A stretch of 14,101 nt of DNA from contig CAZSGN010000047.1 in assembly GCA_964606415.1 (NCBI GenBank), positions 1 through 14,101 of the forward strand, given 5' to 3'. This DNA comes from CAZSGN01 sp964606415. Its GTDB lineage: Bacteria > Bacteroidota > Bacteroidia > Bacteroidales > JBBRXJ01. Below are positions 1 to 6,169 of this stretch, one piece after another; positions within the stretch are counted from its first letter, which is position 1; each line of letters opens with the position of its first letter. Made by a program: the position numbers and the translations under genes. The notes under the pieces are model-generated. The model was not told the origin of the DNA, ran no database searches, and worked only from the letters and a program-made list of their open reading frames with translations.

Positions 1-27
1 TTTTTTTTGCTCAAATATATTTATTTA

Positions 28-1188
28 TTAAACCTTCCTGACACGAATGATCCCTTCAATAGCACCAATCTCGTTTAACATCTTATCAGTAATAGCCTCG
101 TCAGTATCAATAACAGTCACCGCATTTTTATTCTTGCTCTTATTAACCATTTCACTAATATTGACTTTATACTGAGACAAAACATGTGTCACTTTTTCCA
201 CAATACCAGAAATATTTTTATTCAGAACAACCATCCTGTTCTCGCCTACCCGATCCATACGAACCTGAGGGAAATTAACAGAATTAATAATATTTCCACG
301 TGTCAGGTATTCATTTAACTGATCACAGGCCATGATCGCACAGTTATCTTCTGCTTCGGGTGTAGAAGCTCCAAGATGAGGAAGAACAATGATATTATCA
401 ATCCCCATGATTTCCGGAGCAGCAAAATCACAAACGTAACGTGCCACCTTACCCGACTTAACTGCTTTAACAATGGCTTTGCTATCAACAATTTCTCCCC
501 TGGCAAAATTCAGAATACGAACATCATCCTTCATGGAATTAATTAATTTATCATTAACAAACCCTTTGGTCTCATCGTTTACAGGTAAGTGCAAAGATAA
601 ATAATCCGCTTGTTCAATAACAGCCTCCATTGATTTAGCCAAATCAACATTGCGGCTTAAACTAATTGCATTATCCACCGTCAGGAAAGGATCATAACCA
701 ATCACTTTCATTCCTAATGCCTGCGCATCATTAGCCACTTTAGAACCAATAGCTCCAAGACCAATAAGCCCAAGTGTTTTACCCGCTATTTCCGGCCCGG
801 CAAATTCCGATTTAATTTTTTCTGCCTTCTTCCCAACATCCGGATCATCTTTTAACTCAGCAATGCGGCCAATAGAACGAACAATCTTTCGTGAAGAAAG
901 AAACAAACTACAAACAACCAATTCAGCAACAGCATTGGCATTCGCACCAGGCGTATTAAAAACGACAATCCCTTTTTCACTGGCTTTATCAACCGGAATA
1001 TTATTAACTCCTGCGCCGGCACGTGCTATACCCAATACCGTATCTTCAAGATCTGCCTCCTGCATTTTATAACTTCTCAAAACAATACCATGGGGATTTT
1101 CAATCTCATCAGAAACACTGAACAGTCCACTGGACAGTTTATCCGTCCCCTTTTTCGAAATACTATTATACAATTTAATGTTAAACAT
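28..1188 (-). CDS. serA: D-3-phosphoglycerate dehydrogenase
   Basis: Oxidises 3-phosphoglycerate to 3-phosphohydroxypyruvate with NAD, the first step of cytoplasmic serine synthesis. The 386-residue protein shows the D-2-hydroxyacid dehydrogenase layout: a split catalytic domain around a Rossmann fold with the dinucleotide motif GLIGLGAIGSKVA (residues 140-152), catalytic Arg230 in NFARG, Glu259 and the proton-relay His271 in PHLGAS. The last 70 or so residues look like a C-terminal ACT domain. Length fits the short SerA type with one ACT domain and no intervening domain. The start is an ATG preceded by an A/T-rich leader without a Shine-Dalgarno site. The gene is transcribed away from nikR across a 117-bp shared intergenic region. 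I see no functional link to the nickel genes. A related hydroxyacid dehydrogenase is possible, but the ACT tail favours SerA. Confidence 0.9.
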   Translation of the reverse strand: MFNIKLYNSISKKGTDKLSSGLFSVSDEIENPHGIVLRSYKMQEADLEDTVLGIARAGAGVNNIPVDKASEKGIVVFNTPGANANAVAELVVCSLFLSSRKIVRSIGRIAELKDDPDVGKKAEKIKSEFAGPEIAGKTLGLIGLGAIGSKVANDAQALGMKVIGYDPFLTVDNAISLSRNVDLAKSMEAVIEQADYLSLHLPVNDETKGFVNDKLINSMKDDVRILNFARGEIVDSKAIVKAVKSGKVARYVCDFAAPEIMGIDNIIVLPHLGASTPEAEDNCAIMACDQLNEYLTRGNIINSVNFPQVRMDRVGENRMVVLNKNISGIVEKVTHVLSQYKVNISEMVNKSKNKNAVTVIDTDEAITDKMLNEIGAIEGIIRVRKV

Positions 1189-1246
1189 AAAAAAATGTTT
1201 TTTTGGTTCGCAATAATTTATTTGATGTAAAAATAATCATTTAAAT

Positions 1247-1278
1247 CTTGTTATAAAAATAACATTTACATATATTTG
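1247..1278 (+). promoter_or_regulatory. Candidate nikR promoter, Bacteroidota type
   Basis: CTTG at 1247-1250 (3 of 4 bases of the Bacteroidota -33 element TTTG) lies 20 bp before TATATTTG at 1271-1278, a full match to the -7 element TAnnTTTG. The nikR ATG is 27 bp further on. The perfect inverted repeat GTTAT-AAAA-ATAAC sits inside the spacer at 1250-1263, and the candidate NikR half-site starts on the last base of the -7 element. A repressor bound here would block transcription, which fits NikR autoregulation. This comes from motif matching only. Confidence 0.5.
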
Positions 1279-1286
1279 TAACACGA
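1278..1286 (+). promoter_or_regulatory. Candidate NikR operator half-site before nikR
   Basis: GTAACACGA at 1278-1286 recurs exactly at 1728-1736 in front of the TonB receptor gene. Its first seven bases equal the GTAACAC half-site reported for NikR of Geobacter (GTGTTAC, 13-14 bp, GTAACAC). A good inverted partner at that spacing is not visible here. The nearest imperfect match, TGTTA at 1249-1253, is about 10 bp too far away. The site is therefore a candidate, not a textbook NikR operator. Confidence 0.45.
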
Positions 1287-1305
1287 TTTTAATAAAAGTA
1301 TCACT

Positions 1306-1707
1306 ATGAGTGTTAAACGCTTTGGCGTCTCCTTAGATGAGCAGGTTTTAGAGAAACTTGATCAATTAGTAAAAAATGAACGTTTCCCAAATCGTTCGCA
1401 GGCAATCCGTTTTTTAATTAAAAGCCATGAAGTTGAAGAACAATGGCAAGGTAATGAAGATGTAGCCGGTTCGATTATTTTGGTATACGATCACCATAAA
1501 AGAGATATACAAAAACAACTGACTACTATTCAGCATGATTATCACTGTCTGATCCTTGCTTCCCAGCATGTCCATTTAAATCATAACGATTGCCTGGAGA
1601 CTATTGCTGTCAAAGGAAAGGCAGAAAAACTATCCAAATTAAGTAACAAATTAAAAGCCGTAAAGGGGATCAAGCATGGTGGCCTGGTCATGAGTTCATC
1701 CACCTGA
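1306..1707 (+). CDS. nikR: Nickel-responsive transcriptional regulator NikR
   Basis: Cytoplasmic DNA-binding nickel sensor. Residues 1-45 form the ribbon-helix-helix domain (VKRFGVSLDEQVLEKLDQL, then PNRSQAIRFLI). The rest is the ACT-like tetramerisation and metal-binding domain. The four high-affinity Ni2+ ligands of E. coli NikR (His76, His87, His89, Cys95) have counterparts at His77, His88, His90 and Cys96, the last three within HVHLNHNDC. The length of 133 residues equals that of E. coli NikR. The protein should therefore bind Ni2+ and repress nickel-uptake genes when nickel is sufficient. It heads a cassette with a TonB receptor and a permease, 61 bp before the receptor gene, so the genes may be partly cotranscribed. 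A candidate promoter and half-site lie directly upstream. The family assignment is very secure; the target genes are inferred from context. Confidence 0.96.
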   Translation: MSVKRFGVSLDEQVLEKLDQLVKNERFPNRSQAIRFLIKSHEVEEQWQGNEDVAGSIILVYDHHKRDIQKQLTTIQHDYHCLILASQHVHLNHNDCLETIAVKGKAEKLSKLSNKLKAVKGIKHGGLVMSSST

Positions 1708-1727
1708 TCTATTTTTTTAACCTATAA

Positions 1728-1754
1728 GTAACACGAAAAAATATTTTTTAACAC
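1728..1754 (+). promoter_or_regulatory. Candidate NikR-controlled region before the TonB receptor gene
   Basis: GTAACACGA (1728-1736) is the same 9-mer found before nikR. A second TAACAC lies at 1749-1754, giving two direct TAACAC copies 20 bp apart, about two helical turns. Between them is the perfect 14-bp palindrome AAAAAATATTTTTT (1736-1749). TATTTTTT at 1742-1749 is a one-mismatch match to the Bacteroidota -7 element, but I see no -33 element. The region may be an operator inside the cassette, with or without its own promoter. Confidence 0.4.
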
Positions 1755-1768
1755 TAAGATTAATTATT

Positions 1769-3667
1769 ATGACCCTCAAAAACCTAATCCTTATTGTATT
1801 GATTGTCCCGGCCATCCACGGTTATGGGCAGGAATTAACAGAAGACACGGTCAACATAGAAGAAGTTGTTGTAACAAGTACCAAAACAAAAACGAACAGG
1901 AACCTGGTTCCTACAACTATTTCTGTGGTTTCTGAAAAAGACCTAAAGGAAAGCCATGAAACAGCGTTACTGCCAGTATTAAGCGAACAGACCCCGGGCC
2001 TTTTTGTAACCGAGCGTGGCATCGCAGGCTTCGGCGTAGCCGGAGGAGCAGCAGGCCAGATAAACATGAGAGGCCTCGGCGGTTCTCCCACGTCACAAGT
2101 ATTAGTCCTGTTAGATGGCCATCCTCAATTCATGGGTATGATGGGGCATCCCCTTCCGGATGCTTACGCTGCTTCACAGGCGGAAAGAGTAGAAATCATC
2201 AGGGGACCAGCTTCCATTCTCTACGGATCAAATGCGATGGGTGGCGTCATCAATATTATCACCAAAAAAAGTCAAAAAGAAGGAATACGCTTTAATTCAA
2301 AAGCAGCTTATGGATCCCATAACACCCAAAAATTTATGCAAAGCGGTGGATATAAAAAAGGAAATCTAAGCATCTTTAGCTCACTAAATTACGATAAAAC
2401 AGATGGGCACCGTGATTCATCAGACTTCAACCAGGTTAACGGGTACCTGAAAATAGATTATGATCTTAACGAAAATATTAAATTGACAGCCGATTATAAT
2501 CTTTCCCAATTCGAAAGCCAGGATCCGGGAGTTAAAACAAAATCTGCCGGAGATCGTATTGATATATTAAGAGGTAAATCATCCGCATCTATCGAAAATA
2601 ACTATAAAAATTTCGATGGCGCGATTAAAGGTTATTTCAATTTTGGGGAACATAATATTAGTGATGGATGGCAATCCGTTGATGAGATGTATGGCCTGAT
2701 GATCTATGAAGCCATGCGGCTTTTTAAAGGCAACTCTATAACCATTGGTTATGATTACATGAAATACGGAGGAAAAGGAAGTCCTATTAGTACTGTATTG
2801 AGGGATGAAGAAGGCAATATTATCCCCGGAGCAAACGGACCGCAATTTCAGCTTTCTCCTGTCAATGACCGATGGATCAACATGGAAAACCAGGCAGGCT
2901 ATGCATTTATACAACAAACCCTCATGAACCGGCTCACCCTTAGCGCTGGTATTCGCTATGACATGAGCAACACCTACGGGAACGAGTGGATTCCCCAGGG
3001 CGGTTTCTCTTATCGGGCACTGGAAAACACTGTGATCAAAGGCTCAGTGGCAAAAGGCTACCGCCCTCCTTCCCTCAGAGAACTATTCCTTTTCCCCCCG
3101 GCTAACGAAACATTAAAGCCTGAAAAAATGATGAATTATGAACTTGGGTGGCACCAGAAATGGTTCAATGAGAAATTAAACACCGAAATAACAGGATATA
3201 TCAGCGATGGCGAAAACAGAATCGTTATGGTGCCTGTCGCACCACCTCCTCCACCCCAATACAAAAACACAGGCGCCTTTTACAACACAGGTATTGAACT
3301 GGCCTCCCGTTATCACTTTTCAAAAAACCTGAACTTTCATATGAATTATTCTTACATTGACATGAAAGAACCACTGATTGCCACACCAGAACAAAATTTG
3401 TTCGTCTCGGGCAATTATTCCTGGAAAGACTTTGGATTCAAACTCAAAATCGCCCATATCAGGAATCTTTATGGTGAAAAATCAGGAAACATTGAGGTTA
3501 TCGAAAATCAATACTCGAATCTTGGCGCCCGGGTAAAATACCAAATCGATTCCAAACTGGATGTTTTCATCAGCGGCGACAACCTGCTTAATGAAAAATA
3601 CGCGATTAATTATGGGTATCCAATGCCAGGAGCCACATTCATGACAGGTATCAATTTAAATTATTAA
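1769..3667 (+). CDS. TonB-dependent outer-membrane receptor, probably for nickel
   Basis: A 632-residue TonB-dependent receptor that should import a scarce ligand across the outer membrane using energy from TonB-ExbBD. It has an N-terminal signal peptide with likely cleavage before Gln21, a TonB-box-like segment (EEVVVTSTKT, 31-40), and a plug domain with conserved motifs INMRGLGG (98-105), VEIIRGPASILYGSNAMGGVI (from 141) and INIITKK. A 22-strand barrel follows, ending in an aromatic C-terminal residue (INLNY). No N-terminal carboxypeptidase-like domain is present, unlike SusC-type glycan receptors. The plug loop GHPQFMGMMGHPLPD (117-131) is rich in His and Met, suggestive of metal contact. 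A proline-rich loop occurs at 491-497. The gene follows nikR and a shared candidate operator, so nickel or a nickel chelate is the likely substrate. Cobalt, cobalamin or another chelate cannot be excluded. Confidence 0.88.
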   Translation: MTLKNLILIVLIVPAIHGYGQELTEDTVNIEEVVVTSTKTKTNRNLVPTTISVVSEKDLKESHETALLPVLSEQTPGLFVTERGIAGFGVAGGAAGQINMRGLGGSPTSQVLVLLDGHPQFMGMMGHPLPDAYAASQAERVEIIRGPASILYGSNAMGGVINIITKKSQKEGIRFNSKAAYGSHNTQKFMQSGGYKKGNLSIFSSLNYDKTDGHRDSSDFNQVNGYLKIDYDLNENIKLTADYNLSQFESQDPGVKTKSAGDRIDILRGKSSASIENNYKNFDGAIKGYFNFGEHNISDGWQSVDEMYGLMIYEAMRLFKGNSITIGYDYMKYGGKGSPISTVLRDEEGNIIPGANGPQFQLSPVNDRWINMENQAGYAFIQQTLMNRLTLSAGIRYDMSNTYGNEWIPQGGFSYRALENTVIKGSVAKGYRPPSLRELFLFPPANETLKPEKMMNYELGWHQKWFNEKLNTEITGYISDGENRIVMVPVAPPPPPQYKNTGAFYNTGIELASRYHFSKNLNFHMNYSYIDMKEPLIATPEQNLFVSGNYSWKDFGFKLKIAHIRNLYGEKSGNIEVIENQYSNLGARVKYQIDSKLDVFISGDNLLNEKYAINYGYPMPGATFMTGINLNY

Positions 3668-3766
3668 ATCCTGAAAAATATCTATAAGGGAAAATAAGGT
3701 TTGATGATTATATTTACACAAGATATTTTCTCCTGAGGATAATTCCCAAACTTAATATACAATTTA

Positions 3767-5236
3767 ATGAAAAATATTGTTATACCTTTTCTATTTCTTT
3801 TAATGACAATGACTACAACAAGCTTATTTGCACATACCGGGGACAAGTATCATGTCATATTCGATACAGACTGTGGCATTGATGATTTCAGGGTTTTGAA
3901 CTACCTTTTTCAGGATCCGCGATTTGAAATACTTGCTATCACAACCAATGATGGTGCTTTAGGCGCCCAGGAAGGCCTTGAAAAAATTAAAAAGCTTCTG
4001 CACCAAACCGGGCACGAAGGCATACCAATAGCAGCAGGCCGGAATGTATTAACCGAAGCTCCTCCCTGGCGTGAAATGACCCAAAAACTTCCCTGGGGAG
4101 AAAAAAAGGCAGCGGAGCAATTATATAATGAATACCCAGATGCCCCAATATTAATCAGGCATATCCTCGAAACCGAAGAAGAACCAGTCATTTACCTTGC
4201 TCTTGGCCCTTTAACCAATTTAGCTGATGCGATCGGGGAACAGGACGAACTCATTAAACATATTAAAGATTCTACCATATACTGGTACAATCCGGGTGAT
4301 GCCCCGGAAAAAGGCATCTATTTTAAAGATGACTACAAAAGCAGTATGGCAATATTAAACAACAATCATCTTCAAATACTTGGCATTCATAATGGAGATA
4401 TTGAAGGCTTTGCTTTTGACCTGCCCCTGTTAAATAAGATAGACAAAATTCAAAGCCCTGCCGCCCGCTTAATCAGTCAGGCTCATCATACACCCGAAGT
4501 ATTGCCAAAAGTTGAATCTGCTCATTTAAAACTTTGGGATGACCTGGTATATAGTTTTCTTATCTATCCTGAACACTTCACCTGCGAAGCAAATACAAAA
4601 TGGCCACAATTAAAAAATTGCCAACCAGACAGCACCGAAAAAGCAATATATATTCATGCCCTCCTTTTAAACAATTTGGATAACAAAATCCAGACTAATG
4701 TTGTTTTCAACCGATTTCCGGAAAAAGATGGCCTTTTTCAACCCGATGTAGAAAAGATCAAAAAAAAGATCATCTCCAGGCATGGATTCGAAGAATGGAA
4801 ATTTGGGGTACTGACCAACGAAATACACAATCACCTGGGCATATACTCCATCATTGGCATCAAAATGGGAATACGAGCAAGACACTATTTTGACGTGGGG
4901 CCAGATGAAGTGGATATCGTTTCCTATGCAGGTAAAAAACCCCCATTTAGCTGCATGAATGATGGTCTGCAAGTAAGTACAGGAGCGACAACAGGCCGGG
5001 GATCCCTGGAAGTTATTGATTCAAATCCAGCCCTGGCCAGAGCCACCTTCACCTTTAAAGAACGAACACTCCAAATAACCTTAAAAGAAGAAACACTGGC
5101 ATTCGTTAAAGAAAAAATCCAGGCCAGTAAAGACAGTCAATTAGGTTATTGGGAAAGTGTCAGGAAAAATGGGTTAGAAATATGGGAAGAACTGGATAAA
5201 ATGCAAATATTCAATTTAAAAATCATTGAACCATGA
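3767..5236 (+). CDS. Secreted nucleoside hydrolase-like / FmdE-like fusion protein
   Basis: A 489-residue two-domain protein. Residues 1-22 look like a signal peptide with cleavage after LFA, so it should be periplasmic. Residues about 27-310 resemble inosine-uridine nucleoside hydrolases: DTDCGIDD (33-40) keeps the catalytic and Ca2+-binding aspartates, ALGPLTNL (145-152) is a family motif, and Asp258 in LWDDLVYSF matches the late metal-binding aspartate. The His usually before that aspartate is Trp257. Residues about 335-489 resemble formylmethanofuran dehydrogenase subunit E-like (FmdE) proteins: IHNHLGIYSIIGIKMG (353-368) and the block KPPFSCMNDGLQVSTGATTG (391-410). The proposed metal-binding residues His354, His356 and Cys396 are present. 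The gene lies 99 bp after the receptor gene and overlaps the permease gene by 4 bp. The domain families are clear. The reaction, and whether the protein binds or releases nickel, are unknown. Confidence 0.82.
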   Translation: MKNIVIPFLFLLMTMTTTSLFAHTGDKYHVIFDTDCGIDDFRVLNYLFQDPRFEILAITTNDGALGAQEGLEKIKKLLHQTGHEGIPIAAGRNVLTEAPPWREMTQKLPWGEKKAAEQLYNEYPDAPILIRHILETEEEPVIYLALGPLTNLADAIGEQDELIKHIKDSTIYWYNPGDAPEKGIYFKDDYKSSMAILNNNHLQILGIHNGDIEGFAFDLPLLNKIDKIQSPAARLISQAHHTPEVLPKVESAHLKLWDDLVYSFLIYPEHFTCEANTKWPQLKNCQPDSTEKAIYIHALLLNNLDNKIQTNVVFNRFPEKDGLFQPDVEKIKKKIISRHGFEEWKFGVLTNEIHNHLGIYSIIGIKMGIRARHYFDVGPDEVDIVSYAGKKPPFSCMNDGLQVSTGATTGRGSLEVIDSNPALARATFTFKERTLQITLKEETLAFVKEKIQASKDSQLGYWESVRKNGLEIWEELDKMQIFNLKIIEP

Positions 5237-5943
5237 CACAGGAAATAGTCTTACTATCATTAACGGCAGCCTCACTAGGCTTTGTCCATACGCTTCTAGG
5301 ACCCGATCATTATTTGCCCTTCATTGTATTAGGAAAAGCCAGGAACTGGACAATAAGAAAAACCATGGGAATCACTTTTCTGTCCGGACTGGGACATGTA
5401 TTAAGTTCCGTAGTAATCGGCGCAATAGGCATTCTTTTAGGGATTAGTATCCACAAATTAACAGGGATTGAATCAAGCCGGGGATCACTTGTTGGCTGGT
5501 TATTAATTGCTTTCGGGCTGGCTTACGCCATTTATGGTTACCGGAAAATGATAAAGGGGCATACCCATCAACATACTCATACACATAGCAACGGTTTATC
5601 TCATGATCATGAACATGATCATCATACGGAACACAGCCATGTCCACCAATCAGAAAAAAAGAAATTAACGCCATGGATCTTATTTTTAATCTTTGTCTTC
5701 GGCCCCTGTGAGCCACTTATACCCATTTTGATGTACCCGGCTTCCCAAAACAGTACAATGGGAGTGGTTACCGTTTCTTCTGTATTTGCAATTGCCACCA
5801 TTGGCACAATGATGAGTACTGTTTATTTGGGCAACAAGGGCATCCAATTACTCCCTGTCAAAAAGATAGAAAAATACATGCATATACTCGCAGGGCTTAT
5901 TATATTAGTTAGTGGCCTGGGAATGACGTTTTTAGGATTGTAG
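5233..5943 (+). CDS. Nickel/cobalt permease-like membrane protein (UreH/NicO-related)
   Basis: A 236-residue polytopic inner-membrane protein with about six hydrophobic segments. A conserved helix carries GFVHTLLGPDHYLPF (16-30), close to the His/Asp signature of nickel-cobalt transporters, but with five residues between His19 and Asp25-His26 instead of the four in NiCoT. A second helix has GLGHVLSS (52-59). The central hydrophilic loop has 13 histidines within residues 110-138 and is a likely metal-binding region. The second half has FGPCEPLIPILMYPA (156-170), typical of UreH/TauE-like families. Its ATG overlaps the upstream stop codon as ATGA, which implies translational coupling with the hydrolase-FmdE fusion. 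The NikR context favours Ni2+ import for the hydrogenase. Efflux in the manner of RcnA, or another cation, remains possible. The final 12 bases are duplicated after the assembly gap. Confidence 0.82.
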   Translation: MTQEIVLLSLTAASLGFVHTLLGPDHYLPFIVLGKARNWTIRKTMGITFLSGLGHVLSSVVIGAIGILLGISIHKLTGIESSRGSLVGWLLIAFGLAYAIYGYRKMIKGHTHQHTHTHSNGLSHDHEHDHHTEHSHVHQSEKKKLTPWILFLIFVFGPCEPLIPILMYPASQNSTMGVVTVSSVFAIATIGTMMSTVYLGNKGIQLLPVKKIEKYMHILAGLIILVSGLGMTFLGL

Positions 5944-5953
5944 AAGTGACTTC

Positions 5954-5986
5954 AGACCTGACAGGTTTTTAAAACCTGTCAGGTCT
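5954..5986. terminator. Strong palindrome, probable terminator of the nickel cassette
   Basis: A perfect inverted repeat with 16-bp arms (5954-5969 and 5971-5986) around a single central T. The left arm is AGACCTGACAGGTTTT. It starts 10 bp after the permease stop codon, between convergent genes, so it could end transcription from both sides. The core CCTGACAGG is itself palindromic around its central base. The second copy (6109-6141) lies after the gap and is probably the same DNA. Confidence 0.65.
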
Positions 5987-6086
5987 NNNNNNNNNNNNNN
6001 NNNNNNNNNNNNNNNNNNNNNNNNNNNNNNNNNNNNNNNNNNNNNNNNNNNNNNNNNNNNNNNNNNNNNNNNNNNNNNNNNNNNNN
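5987..6086. other. Assembly gap of 100 N, probably spurious
   Basis: Exactly 100 undetermined bases, the customary placeholder for a gap of unknown size. The 55 bp before it (5932-5986) recur without change immediately after it (6087-6141), including the last 12 bases of the permease gene. Two contig ends that overlap by 55 bp give exactly this picture. Bases 5932-6086 are therefore probably redundant. Confidence 0.9.
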
Positions 6087-6141
6087 TTAGGATTGTAGAA
6101 GTGACTTCAGACCTGACAGGTTTTTAAAACCTGTCAGGTCT
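6087..6141. repeat. Second copy of the 55-bp contig-end overlap
   Basis: Identical over 55 bp to 5932-5986. It holds the last four codons of the permease gene (Leu, Gly, Leu, stop), a short spacer and the 33-bp palindrome (6109-6141 here). A truncated gene end copied together with its terminator fits assembly overlap better than a biological duplication. An odd overlap length such as 55 is typical of a de Bruijn graph k-mer size. Confidence 0.85.
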
Positions 6142-6151
6142 GGCTTAAAAA

Positions 6152-6166
6152 AAACCTGTCAGGTTT
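6152..6166. repeat. Additional CCTGTCAGG palindrome unit
   Basis: AAACCTGTCAGGTTT is a perfect palindrome around a central T and lies four bases before the glycosyltransferase stop codon. It shares its core with the arms of the adjacent 33-bp palindrome, so three core units stand within about 60 bp. It may be part of a dispersed intergenic repeat that also terminates transcription of the minus-strand gene. Confidence 0.6.
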
Positions 6167-6169
6167 AAA

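Noticed and set aside
3675..3729. Inverted repeat AAAATATCT / AGATATTTT between the receptor and fusion genes
   Set aside because: The 9-bp A/T-only arms are 37 bp apart with no T-run at the end, so chance is a sufficient explanation in AT-rich DNA.
5226..5447. Small plus-strand reading frame overlapping the start of the permease gene
   Set aside because: It has no recognisable domain and overlaps a well-supported membrane protein gene in another frame.
5932..6141. 55-bp direct repeats flanking the N-run as attachment sites or a target duplication
   Set aside because: The copies include a partial gene end and abut a 100-N placeholder, which is explained by unmerged overlapping contig ends.
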